Part shown: positions 50,001 through 59,198 of the stretch, piece by piece | Layout: each line of letters starts with the position of its first letter | Numbering within the stretch: position 1 is the stretch's first letter | Origin: Branchiostoma floridae | Lineage: Eukaryota > Chordata > Leptocardii > Amphioxiformes > Branchiostomatidae | Reading direction: 5' to 3' | Length of the DNA: 64,000 nucleotides | Assembly: GCF_000003815.2 (NCBI RefSeq) | Contig: NC_049995.1 | Coordinates: 13,292,062-13,356,061 of the forward strand | Notes under the pieces: generated by a model | What the model was told of the DNA's origin: nothing | The model's input: the letters and a program-made list of their open reading frames with translations, nothing else | Database searches by the model: none | Position numbers and translations under genes: made by a program

Positions 50001-52197
50001 GTGTGGTTCCCATATTGTTGGTCACCTCACAGGTGTAGGTTATGTCATGTAGGTTTCTTGGGGCATTGCTGATGGCGAGAACACCGTTATTCTCGCTGTA
50101 GCGGTCCTCTGTACCGGGGTCAATGACCCTGGTGCCTTCCTTCCATGTGTAGCTGAAGGTGTCAGGGGTTCCCTCAGCAGGACAGCTGATTGTGGCGGAC
50201 TCGCCTTCTTTCACACGGGTTGTACCGGGTGGGGGTGTGGTGATGCTGGCTGGGACTGGACAGAAGGGAAACATCAGATTCTGATTCACTTCATCTTCAT
50301 TTTCATTTTACTCAAACATCATTCATACCACATTAGTCATGCTGTACGGAGGTTTGGGCTATTAGTAAATTATTAATTTGCCTTATCAGTTACATATTAA
50401 GCTTTATGCTTGAGACGAAAACAATGCGTAATCACTATTATAACAGATATTAAAATGTTGTTTTTTTATTGCATAAAAAGATATCTCGCAATGCCAGGTT
50501 CAGAACTAACCGTCACTTCATTATATCTGGCGTCAGAGTATGCTTTGATTTGTAAGATTCGATATTCAATAACACCAGAAGGGTGTATATTTGTACGCGT
50601 GTCTGTGTTAGTTGAGCAATGCTTACCATGGTACAATATCATATCAGGAACCGTTGTACAGTTCAGTGTCATCATATTGGTATTGATGCTAATCAGGCTT
50701 TTACCATGCATTTTTTCACACCGACTTTCTATTGAGGGAAGAAATGATTGTCTACTTTGAAGTAGTTGAATATTTTAGATGTAGACGGAGATTGAAAACT
50801 GTGCCTTACAGCAATATCAGGTACAATTTCAGATGAAGGTCGTTGACATTTCTATGCAGTGATTGGACTTGAGTGGCCATTATCAACTGAAAAAAGGAAA
50901 AGAACTCCAGTCACCTGCCAGTATGAGCTGTGCACTTTCCTCAGGTGAAGCGCCACCGTCAACTAAAAGAGAGCACCTGTAGACCCCAACATCTGCAGAC
51001 GTGACCCCGGTCAGCTGAAGACTGGCCTCACCATTGGTGCTTGTCCCTGTTGTTGAAGCTCGGCTGGCATAAACAGAGTAGATGTAGGGCCCACTTCTGT
51101 CTATTTCCAAAATGTCATCCACTGGGTCTACACTTGTTTTTCTCCATACTAATCTAATGAAGGATTCCCCAGATCCCAGTGTATATCGCCATGGAAACAA
51201 GACTGTTCCTCCTTCAACCACATAGTAGGTCGGCTCGTTGTTGGTGATGGTTGCTCCTGATGATAGGAGGTGATTAGTCTATTCACTCATTTATTCGTAT
51301 TTTCGTACTTTCAATATATCATGTTTTAGCCTAGGGAAAGGATAGTAGATACGCACTTTCACTGTCCCGAGCACGCATGTGCAGTGACAGGAATTGTGGA
51401 TAATATGCCAAAGGATAAGACACAGACTTGTAAACAGTACTCGCCATGACCATTGTCTCGATTTGCATAACATTATTCAGGCGTACTTTTTTATGTCTCA
51501 GGGACTTTGACACATCACCCATAAATTCGTTGCTGCACATTGAGTGTTCACCAGCTTCCCTGGCACTCTATGGTGTCACATCGAACAACCAATCACTCCA
51601 CACCTGTACGATCTAACTCTGAGGCTATCTCGTAAAGACGCCACTATCATATGTAATGACTACATGTTACATACAATCAGATCGCGATGATTCGGGCTAA
51701 CGTTGGCACAGCAGTATAGTGGTAGGTAAAAAGTAGGTGACCAGATAAGTTAAGAAATTGCATGTCTATGAGTAATGTAATCTGCTGATTAAGACAACCT
51801 TGTTCTCGAACATAACACAACTCACCAGAAATGATTGTTGAACACATCGATCTAGAGATTTATACCGGGCATTTAAGGCTATTGAGAACAATAATTTACT
51901 ATAATAGTTAGCCAGTCATGACTGCACGGCTTCAAAGGCACAATAATATTTCTAAGGTTTATCTTTGGTCTGCCTCAGGTAAAACAGATTATGATTGCAA
52001 CAACTTATACCTTTACCACACAATGCCGGGCGGAGAACTTACCTTGATGTGCACATCACAACATTACGTGCGTGACCCTACAATTATAACGTTACCATAC
52101 AAAATTTGAACATGCTTTACAGTCAGGGTCGGTACATACCTAACACGGTCGTTTGCTCACTCAGAAAGAATATGCTTAAAAATATCAGTATGAACAT
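37504..52197 (-). CDS. Gene C: Ig/FN3/SEA receptor tyrosine kinase
   Basis: Exons from the 5' end: 52197-52140, 51256-50915, 50255-49968, 49674-49411, 49136-48873, 47275-47012, 46768-46505, 46381-46118, 44583-44308, 44059-43790, 43578-43279, 42925-42831, 42657-42599, 42381-42212, 41964-41851, 41637-41588, 41425-41372, 41161-41117, 41020-40846, 40714-40604, 40283-40102, 38874-38761, 38637-38526, 38411-38315, 38006-37907, 37578-37504. Sum 4407 nt, 1468 codons plus TAA, phase continuous throughout. Order: leader, V-like Ig, eight Ig, FN3, SEA, TM (~1060-1097), juxtamembrane tyrosines, kinase (~1170-1440), short tail. Kinase residues are intact: G-loop GQGEFGSV, Lys ~1202, HRD Asp ~1308, DFG Asp ~1326. 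Ligand-driven dimerisation and autophosphorylation are expected from the family. The 100-N gap in one intron could hide further Ig exons. Confidence 0.85.
38875..40101. repeat. Kinase intron with two CATGGAGGTA-family fragments
   Basis: Fragments at about 38945-39070 (ACTAGAGTTCGG then CTCATACCTCCATGAAA) and about 39770-40050 (ending ACATTTCATGGAGGTAA) belong to the same repeat as at 8.4 kb. The DNA between them holds no feature that I can name. Confidence 0.5.
40440..40563. repeat. (GAGT)n microsatellite in a kinase intron
   Basis: An interrupted GAGT/GTGA tract next to the hinge-region exon. A shorter related tract lies at 57818-57893 in the equivalent intron of gene D, so it predates or was copied with the gene duplication. 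Confidence 0.85.
41117..41964 (-). CDS. Gene C exons 15-18: transmembrane helix and juxtamembrane tyrosine segment
   Basis: Exon 41964-41851 is the helix ([19 protein letters not shown] onward, stop-transfer RRHAARG). The small exons 41637-41588 ([17 protein letters not shown]), 41425-41372 ([18 protein letters not shown]) and 41161-41117 ([15 protein letters not shown]) follow. The last two are symmetric phase-0 exons of 54 and 45 nt, and together give YQSL and YQGL separated by 11 residues, with acidic residues before the first. That resembles an ITAM with a long spacer. Both exons could be skipped in frame. Confidence 0.75.
42212..43578 (-). CDS. Gene C exons 11-14: FN3 and SEA domains
   Basis: Exon 43578-43279 (300 nt) is FN3, with [10 protein letters not shown] and [14 protein letters not shown]. 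The next three exons (95, 59, 170 nt; phases 1-0, 0-2, 2-1) form a SEA domain: [15 protein letters not shown], then [17 protein letters not shown], then [16 protein letters not shown] with the G-S-V-x-x-D-F core. Phases and the 59-nt middle exon are the same as in gene A. Confidence 0.85.
43790..50255 (-). CDS. Gene C exons 3-10: eight C2-type Ig domains
   Basis: Eight exons of 288, 264, 264, 264, 264, 264, 276 and 270 nt, all phase 1 to 1, one domain each. Each shows a B-strand Cys (ATISCPA, LTVECTV, VTLTCSS twice, [28 protein letters not shown]), a C-strand Trp and a D/A-x-G-x-Y-x-C F strand. Five consecutive exons have the same length of 264 nt, evidence of tandem exon duplication. Two of them (49136-48873 and 47275-47012) are almost identical. 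Exon 46768-46505 was placed at the acceptor TTGTAATAG because this keeps phase. Confidence 0.9.
44584..46117. other. Gene C intron with a tRNA-like sequence
   Basis: A 1.5-kb intron between Ig exons. Besides the tRNA-like segment at 45532-45603, a local duplication is visible: about 44585-44715 and 44770-44885 share blocks such as GTAGTCCAACATTT, AACATGTAA and GAACTGTGATGAGAAGTC. Confidence 0.5.
45532..45603 (-). tRNA. tRNA-like sequence, probably a pseudogene or SINE head
   Basis: Read on the minus strand there is an A box TAGCGCAGTGG, a 5-bp anticodon stem GCATT/AATGC with a 7-base loop, and a T arm with B box GGTTCGAATCC and a perfect CCCGG/CCGGG stem. The two acceptor strands do not pair and the base after the anticodon is C, so it is unlikely to be a working tRNA. 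The A-rich and T-rich flanks suit a tRNA-derived SINE remnant. Confidence 0.5.
47512..48615. repeat. CATGGAGGTA-family element broken by an assembly gap
   Basis: It begins TACCTCCATGAAATGTAATG, includes TAACTCAAGAACGGTTGGGT and several CAAAAACTTC/CAAGACACTCC blocks, and ends TTTTCATGGAGGTATGAGGT with the GCCGAACTCTAG end motif. This is the longest copy in the window. It contains 100 N at 48435-48534. Confidence 0.65.
48435..48534. other. Assembly gap of 100 N
   Basis: A run of exactly 100 N is a conventional placeholder of unknown true length. It lies between the two nearly identical Ig exons of gene C and inside a dispersed repeat, so the number of Ig exons here is uncertain. Confidence 0.98.
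50915..51256 (-). CDS. Gene C exon 2: V-like Ig domain lacking the B-strand cysteine
   Basis: 342 nt, phase 1 to 1. Key landmarks are [16 protein letters not shown] in place of the usual B-strand Cys, FIRLVWRKT for the C strand, [20 protein letters not shown] for E and F strands. One cysteine only. The FPW triplet recurs in the Ig exon of gene B. Confidence 0.85.
52140..52197 (-). CDS. Gene C exon 1: signal peptide
   Basis: A 19-codon leader, [19 protein letters not shown], ends at a donor GTATGTAC in phase 1, matching the V-like exon at 51256. It was preferred over a hydrophobic frame starting at 51473, whose donor leaves the wrong phase. Confidence 0.7.
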
Positions 52198-54486
52198 AAT
52201 TTCTTGTGGCAAGTTAGCTTAATCGTTAGCACTGAATCAGATACGTTACCAACTTGATGTTACTTCCTGGTCGAATATTCGTAAACTCCGATTACCATTA
52301 GCGTAAATCGTAGCGTAAAAGTAGTAGAAAATTCGCAACTGATAGAATTTTAATTCTCATATTGTTTCACTATAATCTAGTATCAAGATTCATTAACTGA
52401 AATAAAAGTATTTTCATGAATGTCACAAAATAGCTTATGATGCATCACATAATGCATTAATAGGTAACTGAGATGAAAATCTGTAAGGTTAAAGGTGGAT
52501 ATGTGTTGACTTAACCCCCGGTTACATAGCCTCCCAGGCTGACTATTGTTAGCTAAGGATAGATTCGGGAGCTAAGTCGGGTGTAGTCGGCTGTAGTCGG
52601 CTCGCGTTCAGCTTATATATAGTCGGATGGCGTTTGTCATCCGGCTGTAAACGGCAGGTCTGGAATAGGTAACTGGCTGATGGTCGGCTGCGGTTCGGCG
52701 CCGTTTGGTTAGTATTCGGCTAGTGTCCGGGAGTAAGTCAGCAGTCAAATCGAAATCAACCACGCCGTAGCCACTGCTGGCTTACTTTTAACTAGGTTCC
52801 AATTTTCCAATGACCGACAACGTAGAAAAATCTTTGCTAAGTCAGCCCCAACCAAAGTGGCTAAAACAAGAACGTTGACAAATCACCCCGACCTTCACAC
52901 GACCAACACACAGCCAAAAACATAGAAAACTGCACGAATGATAACTTTAGGTACATGTTAATTCTTTTTGATAAGTAGCGCCATTGAGCTACTTGTAATA
53001 TGCAAGACCTAACCTGCACACAAAATGCGATTTTGATTGATATCATTGCAGACACTTTATCAATTGCATATTTCAAGATATAATTAGCACCTCTAATGCG
53101 ATTTCCAATTAATATACTGTAAATGCAGAAATGTTCGTGGTGGTTTAATGTTCGAGGTTTTCGCGGTAGCCACTTCACTGCGAATTTAAAACCACCGTTA
53201 ACATTTTTCCTTGGCAGTAAGAGACTACAGTCCATGGTGGTACCGCGAGCTTAAAATCACGGCTAAAAGTCCCTTTCCCGCTAGAGCGAAATTAAATACT
53301 CCATTGGTTATATGTTGCAAGCTTATATGAGAAGGTTATAAGACAGACGCGATTTGCTTTAGTTTTAGCATACTACTAAGTTAAACGGTATATATCACTA
53401 CGTTTGTTATTGCAAATTATGCACTCGTTAGTAAAACGACTGCTAAGAAAAAGGCCACCAGTCGGCACTGTAGGAGCAAAACTGTACTGAAAGGACATTT
53501 CAATACCATGTATAATAACAACGAGGGTATTGAGGGTTAGTGTATGATGAAATAATTACTAAACAACGCCACATGCTCATAGACCATAGATTGTTTAAAT
53601 ATTTCTCTTGAACTCTGTTCTGTTAATGTGCAGTTTTGATATATAGCATGTGAAAACGTGCTTACAAATACAAAACTAGAATATGTGCATAGTCATTAAG
53701 ACTGTTTCGGTACCATCATTTGCATCAAATTGTTTTCTGAGAGTCTAATGCAGAATTCGAAAATACAGGGATCAAAATGCTTTGCTAAAATTATACCAAC
53801 ATAATCATACGTCAATTGATATTGAACGAGTTTGCTAGTATATCCAAAACAAGTTTTACTTTTTTTTAGATTTTAATCGCTGATGATATCGCTGAACTTG
53901 TGACTTAGTTTTAAAAATGCCATGTGATGACATGTTTAAGATATACATAAAGGTTATACTATACTATAAATATACTATAAAAGACTGCTTTAGTGACATC
54001 TGAATTGAATTTAAGAATTCAGAATGATAACACACGCCCGTTCAAAATGTTTATACTGTCTGTTGATATATATATCATAAGTGTTTGTGTCGGGAACAAC
54101 ATGTGGGGATTTCAAGAAAAGCTTGAAGCTCAGACGCTGCTTGCTGGAACTATTACTTTACCTTAGTGGTGAGATTTCATGTGGCCAGCATCGAAAGCTT
54201 GACATAGAGTACATTTCTAAGGTCTACATGGGCAGACAACTGCCAAAATACAGTTGTTTCACAAAAATGTTGTTATGACACTGACAATCAGACAGACAGA
54301 CAACATCATCTTAATAGTGCATACAAAATGTATATAGTTGGCTGTTTGCACCACCAGCACAAGTGGCACAAACTGAGACCGAGGACAGATGTGATGCTGT
54401 CAATCATCACATGGCAACACAATACAGTCCATAGCAACCAAAAGCCAGGCTATGGTGGGCTCATGTCAATTACATACATTATCCAT
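52198..54486. other. Region upstream of gene C: no gene seen
   Basis: AT-rich DNA with no convincing exon on either strand. About 52560-52720 is GC-richer with repeated GTCGGCT/CGGCTG words and might belong to the gene C promoter region or be a decayed repeat. Confidence 0.4.
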
Positions 54487-55703
54487 TGGCTGATCATATT
54501 TCCGTTGTTTCTGCATCAATTTTGATGTGTTATATATCAATAGAAAGCGTGTGTGATTTCCTTTCATATGGTATCAAACTCCTTATGGCTATAAATTCTT
54601 GGAACGAGCACCAGGGCTACTTACGTCAGTGGGTCACGAAAAAAAAGTGCCCAAATTTCAATTTTTGTGTTCAACTCTGTATCATCCTGCTGGTATGGGT
54701 GTGGGTGTCAACGATTCAATTTACCCTTTTTTTCACGTAATCTTTGGTATACAGAGCATCCAAGTTCATCTTTAACATTTGAGAAGAGTATATGTGCCCT
54801 TTTAGCTGTTGATGACCTAATCGAGGTGTGGAGGCGGCAAGGAGAATGCCACGCTGACAGCGCACGGATAGAGCGTAACAGCGCGTAGCGCTTGGTGGAG
54901 GCAGTGTCATGGTGTGGTGTATGTATGGCTGCCACAGGAAAAACGAAGTTCACCTTCATCCCAGACAAGACAACCTCAATGCTGTGAGATACAGGGACAC
55001 CATTCTCCATGCAGTCGCAATGTCATACCTCGTCAGCGTGTGTGGGGGACCAAATGCAATTTTGCATGTGTTAGACTACAACGCCCGTCACACAGAGCAA
55101 GGATCAATGCAAACTGTGTGCGTGGACGGTGTAATCTTACAGAATGTCATTCGACCCCATATTGAAGGGGTAAGACATTGCGACTGAATACTGAATGGAG
55201 AATGGTGTCCCTGTATCTCACAGTATTGAGGTTGTCTTGTCTGGGATGATAGCGAACCTTGTTTTTCCTGTGGCAGCCATACATACACCACAACAAGCGC
55301 TACGCGCTGTTACGCTCTATCCGTGCGACAGTCGGCGTGGCATTCTCCTTGCCGCATCCACACTTCGAATCGGTCATCCAACACCCAAAATACACATATA
55401 CTCTCCTCAAATGTTGAAGATAAACTTGGATGTTCTGTATACCAAAGATTACGTGAAAAAAGGATAGATTGAATCCTTGACACCCACACCGATACAAGCA
55501 GGATGATACAGAGTTGAACACAAAAATTGAAATTTGGGCACATTTTTTTCGTGACCCACTGACGTAAGTAACCCTGGTGCTCTTTTCACGAATTTAAAAT
55601 CATGAGGAGTTTGATACCATATAAAAGGAAATCACACACGCTTTCTATTGATACATAACACATTAAAATTGATGCAAAAACAACGGAAATATGATCAGCC
55701 AAA
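54487..55703. mobile_element. Inverted pair of decayed Tc1/mariner-type transposase copies
   Basis: Arms of about 530 bp (54487 to ~55020 and, inverted, 55703 to ~55180) flank a centre of about 150 bp. In both arms the translated order is VWRRQGECHAD, ARIER, a GGSVMVW-like stretch, NAVRYRDTIL, and in the left arm GGPNAILHVLDYNARH, matching the middle of Tc1 transposases (the N-A-x-R-Y and D-N-A-R-x-H blocks). Frames are broken by stops and shifts; the catalytic set is incomplete. The right arm lacks about 17 bp near GTGGAGGCAGTG. Confidence 0.65.
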
Positions 55704-55882
55704 GTTCATATTCCAAACTTTTTGTGCCGAGTTTATATGGAAAACCCAGTTCCCCTGACTTGCCCTGAGGGCACTTTTCCATCAAGCTTCCAGGAGGTCG
55801 GCGGATGTTTGGCGGGCTGCTATAGGCGAGATTTAATCAGGCTATAAAAAACACAGATGATAAAGTCACCCAATGTGTCTAT

Positions 55883-58518
55883 TTAGTACTTCTCGTCCGA
55901 GGCGGTTTGCAAACTTGTGTAGGTGTTCTCATCCAGACTAGCCAGGTTGATGTAGTCCTGGGAAAGAGGAAAAGGGAAACAGAAAGATGGCTGAGGCAAA
56001 TGAAACACGAACGAATTAAGAAAGCTTATTATGGCAGTGCATCACATTCACGATATTGAATTATAACAAAAAGCAAATATTTTCATATATAACAATTTTC
56101 ATAATGATTGTCATTGGCTAAATTTCATTCTGTGTGGACTATAAGGTCACATACTGCCAATAGAGATTACTATTCCTGCCGTAAAACACTTCTATCAAAC
56201 CATTTCATTGTAATAAAGAAAGCTAGCCTTTTCGATGTGGACAATCGATTACTGTTGAAGGCACCGGGCATGAATGAGAGGTTGTACTCACATGTTCAGT
56301 CCCCATGAGTGCATCTAGTGTGCACTGGATCTTCCGGAACTCTGGTCTCCGGGCTGGGTCAGCATCCCAACAGTTCAGCATCAGGGTGTAGCTGTAGTAT
56401 TTCCATAAATAGTCAGATAGCGTTGTTTTATTGTGCCATCCATTAAGAGATATGCTTATGCAAATGTTAATGGAGTGCACGTACTTTCTTAATTAAATAA
56501 TCGACTAAAATAGTGAGCACCCAGAAAGATGATCGAGCAACAACCTTATGTCCTTAATTCCCACTGTATTATTCATGAAGAAACAATAAAACATATCATT
56601 GATGGAGGGATGCTAAATGTTTAAACGTTTCAACGATTTATGTTATTTCTGATCATAAAATAATCAAGATATTATCAAGAAGAAAACCCCGTTTCATGTT
56701 ATAGTTTTAGTATATAAAGCAGTTCGACTCACAGTTTCTCATCGCAGTGTTTTGTTTTGCCCATCCTGTATCCCTGCTGCACTCCGTTCATCACTTCCCG
56801 TTTGGACATGCCGGGGTACGGGGTAGCACCTGGTGGGAACAAACATCATGAGCTGCTGTCTCTTCTTTAACTTGCTTTTGCAAAGGGTAATACCATAATT
56901 TATCAACAAAGACATCATTAATTTATTTAAAGATTGTAGATGTTAAGCAAGTTATTTTGTGATTATGCTTTGTATGAGCAGTAATGATCGATTAAGTCAT
57001 ATAAATCTCTGTAAGGTTGATTTTAATTGAATAAAGAAAGAAAGAAAGAAACCCACCGAGAGTGACGATCTCCCAGAGCAGCACTCCGAAGGCCCAGACG
57101 TCCGTCTTGGTGGTGTACTTCCGGTGGAACAGCGACTCTGGGGCCATCCAACGGATAGGCAGGCGGGTCTGGGGATAATTTTCCGGGAAGAAAACATATC
57201 ATTCAAATTTCAGTTGATGGGAAGTCCAAAACAAAAACGAAATGTAAGTTTAACGAACGTGACTAAGATTCTGCCATAATGGTGAATGATACTTACCTTA
57301 GTAGTCCTCTCATATTCATCTCCTTCTCGCGAAAAGCCAAAGTCGGACACCTTGCAGGTTTTGTCTGCAGCAACCAGCACATTTCGGGTCGCAAGGTCAC
57401 GGTGAAGGATCTGCAATGAGAACCGCTGTTGTTGGACTTAACATTAATTGTTGGCTTGAGACAATGATACATTGTGTACACATGTGTCTATGATAGAATG
57501 CAGATCTAACAGAGGATGCTTCACCTTTTTGGAAGCCAGAAAGGTCATGCCCTTGGCTACGTCCCAGGCGAACTTGGTGAGGTCATGTGACGATAGGGAC
57601 TTGCTGCCGCCGTGTAAGTTCCCGTATGTTTGCTGAGTGCGGCTGGTGCGGAGGTTGGACTGGAGACTTCCTCCGGACACGTACTCAAGCAGCAGGTAGA
57701 ACGGGTCTGGAAACAGGAGATGAAGTCAGAGAGAGAGAGAGACGAGGAACCAATGGTTTCTTTCACTAGATGGAGGATAGAAGTTTGACCTAATCTCGAT
57801 TTACAGGACGTGTCTGAGGGAGTGAGCGATTGTGTGAGTGCTAGTGAGCGAGTGAGTAAGTGAGGGTGAGTGTGGTGTGGTGTATCTTCAGTGAGGGTAG
57901 ACATCCTGTACAAACCTGCATCTGTGCAGCAGCCCAGAAACGACACAACATTAGGATGACTCCCGAGGAGCTTCAGCACTGTCAGCTCCTTGAAGAATGC
58001 AGTTGAAGCAGTTGCACTTGTCATACCTAAATGGTAAATCATCATCGAGAAGAAGAAGTAAATCAGCGAAGTACATCGTCATCGCGCAAAGAAATGTAAA
58101 TCGGAAGACTTGTATTTTGTGATTCCATACCCACATGCTTTATACATGTTGTGTATTAAAAAAAAACGATCTAAATGAATGTTTCACTGCACCTTTCAAC
58201 TCCTTCACGGCCAGAATTGTCACACTTTCGTTTTCCAATTTTTTCAAGGCTTCAGCCTTGTAGACACTCCCGAACTCCCCTTTGCCAAGTTCCTCTTTGA
58301 TGTTCAGTTGATTTCGCGGGAATTCTGAGGATGGTTTTACATCTTCATATGCAGCTTCTGGTGTTTCCTAATAGAAAAGTGGTAAAACATATTGGTGAGT
58401 AAATGCAATGCAATGCAAACGAAAAGAACCGATAAAGATTCTAATAAATTCATAATGAAATTTGTAGAATTACCTCCTTATTACTGCGTGCCAGCAAACC
58501 TTGATACGTGTGGTTAGA
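55883..58518 (-). CDS. Gene D: second copy of the receptor tyrosine kinase half, 5' incomplete
   Basis: Exons 58518-58474, 58367-58193, 58026-57916, 57706-57525, 57410-57297, 57168-57057, 56829-56733, 56391-56292 and 55957-55883 match gene C exons 18-26 one by one in length (45, 175, 111, 182, 114, 112, 97, 100, 75 nt) and phase; 336 codons plus TAA. The kinase is intact by motif: [51 protein letters not shown], tail [16 protein letters not shown]. No exon for the TM, SEA or Ig part is seen up to 64000; retroelement DNA starts about 600 bp upstream. Either the ectodomain lies beyond the window or the gene is a 5'-truncated duplicate. Lack of stops favours a working gene. Confidence 0.8.
57818..57893. 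repeat. GAGT-rich microsatellite in a gene D intron
   Basis: Short interrupted GAGTGAG tract in the intron matching the one that holds 40440-40563 in gene C. Confidence 0.7.
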
Positions 58519-59198
58519 CTGTGGAAAAAGAAAGAGCAGTTTGCGAGCTCAGTGCGACCTATTTGAAATAAAGTAAATCTTTAGTAACCCTTAAACATAT
58601 AAAGCTTACTGTGACGGAGTCACTGCAATAGTTTTAGGCATGCCCAAGGCTAACTGCGCATGAGCAGGGAGAAGGGGATAAGGAGACGAAACTTCGGCAG
58701 TGTGAAGTCCTGCTATGTAGATTTAGAGGTTTCATGGATTAAAAGAGCAACATCGGAACAACAGCGTCGGTCTATCTTGTGACAAGTGGAAATTCACGGA
58801 AGGTCTACGACCGGTAAGTGAGACCCTTAGCCTACGGAACTTCCCGAACGGAACTTTTCATGCAGTAGAGGCGAACGAGAGTGGCCATTAGCCAAGCCGT
58901 GAATAGAAAGTTTGGAAGGCTGTCCGACTGGCCAAGTTGTTGATGTATCCTACTGCTGAGGAAGGGAAGGGTAAAGACTTTCAACCATACTTTCAGTGAT
59001 GCTTTCTTAATTGGATGCATATGGAACCAATTCGTATGGTAACAAACATATTCTTTGTGTGTGCATGATATCAAGCCAGCGGAATAGAACGTCAGCCTCA
59101 GACGGGCTAAAACAAATCACTAAACAATAGAGCGTCACCCCAGACGGGCCAAAACAAATCAGTAAACTGTAGAGCGTAAAATAAGAAAAAAAGGGAAG
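58519..59198. repeat. Leader region of the Gag ORF
   Basis: No exon of gene D is visible here. A tandem repeat with a period of about 43 bp (two units, 59087-59172, each with CAGACGGGCYAAAACAAATC) ends 27 bp before the Gag start codon. A sequence beginning TGTGACGGAGTCACTG near 58610 could be an LTR start, but no second LTR is present in the window to test this. Confidence 0.4.

Noticed and set aside
51291..51473. Hydrophobic leader-like frame beginning [14 protein letters not shown]
   Set aside because: Its donor leaves phase 0 while the V-like exon of gene C needs phase 1; the leader at 52197 fits better.
54909..55467. Several 60-90-codon frames on both strands
   Set aside because: They are pieces of the two inverted, frame-broken Tc1-type transposase copies.
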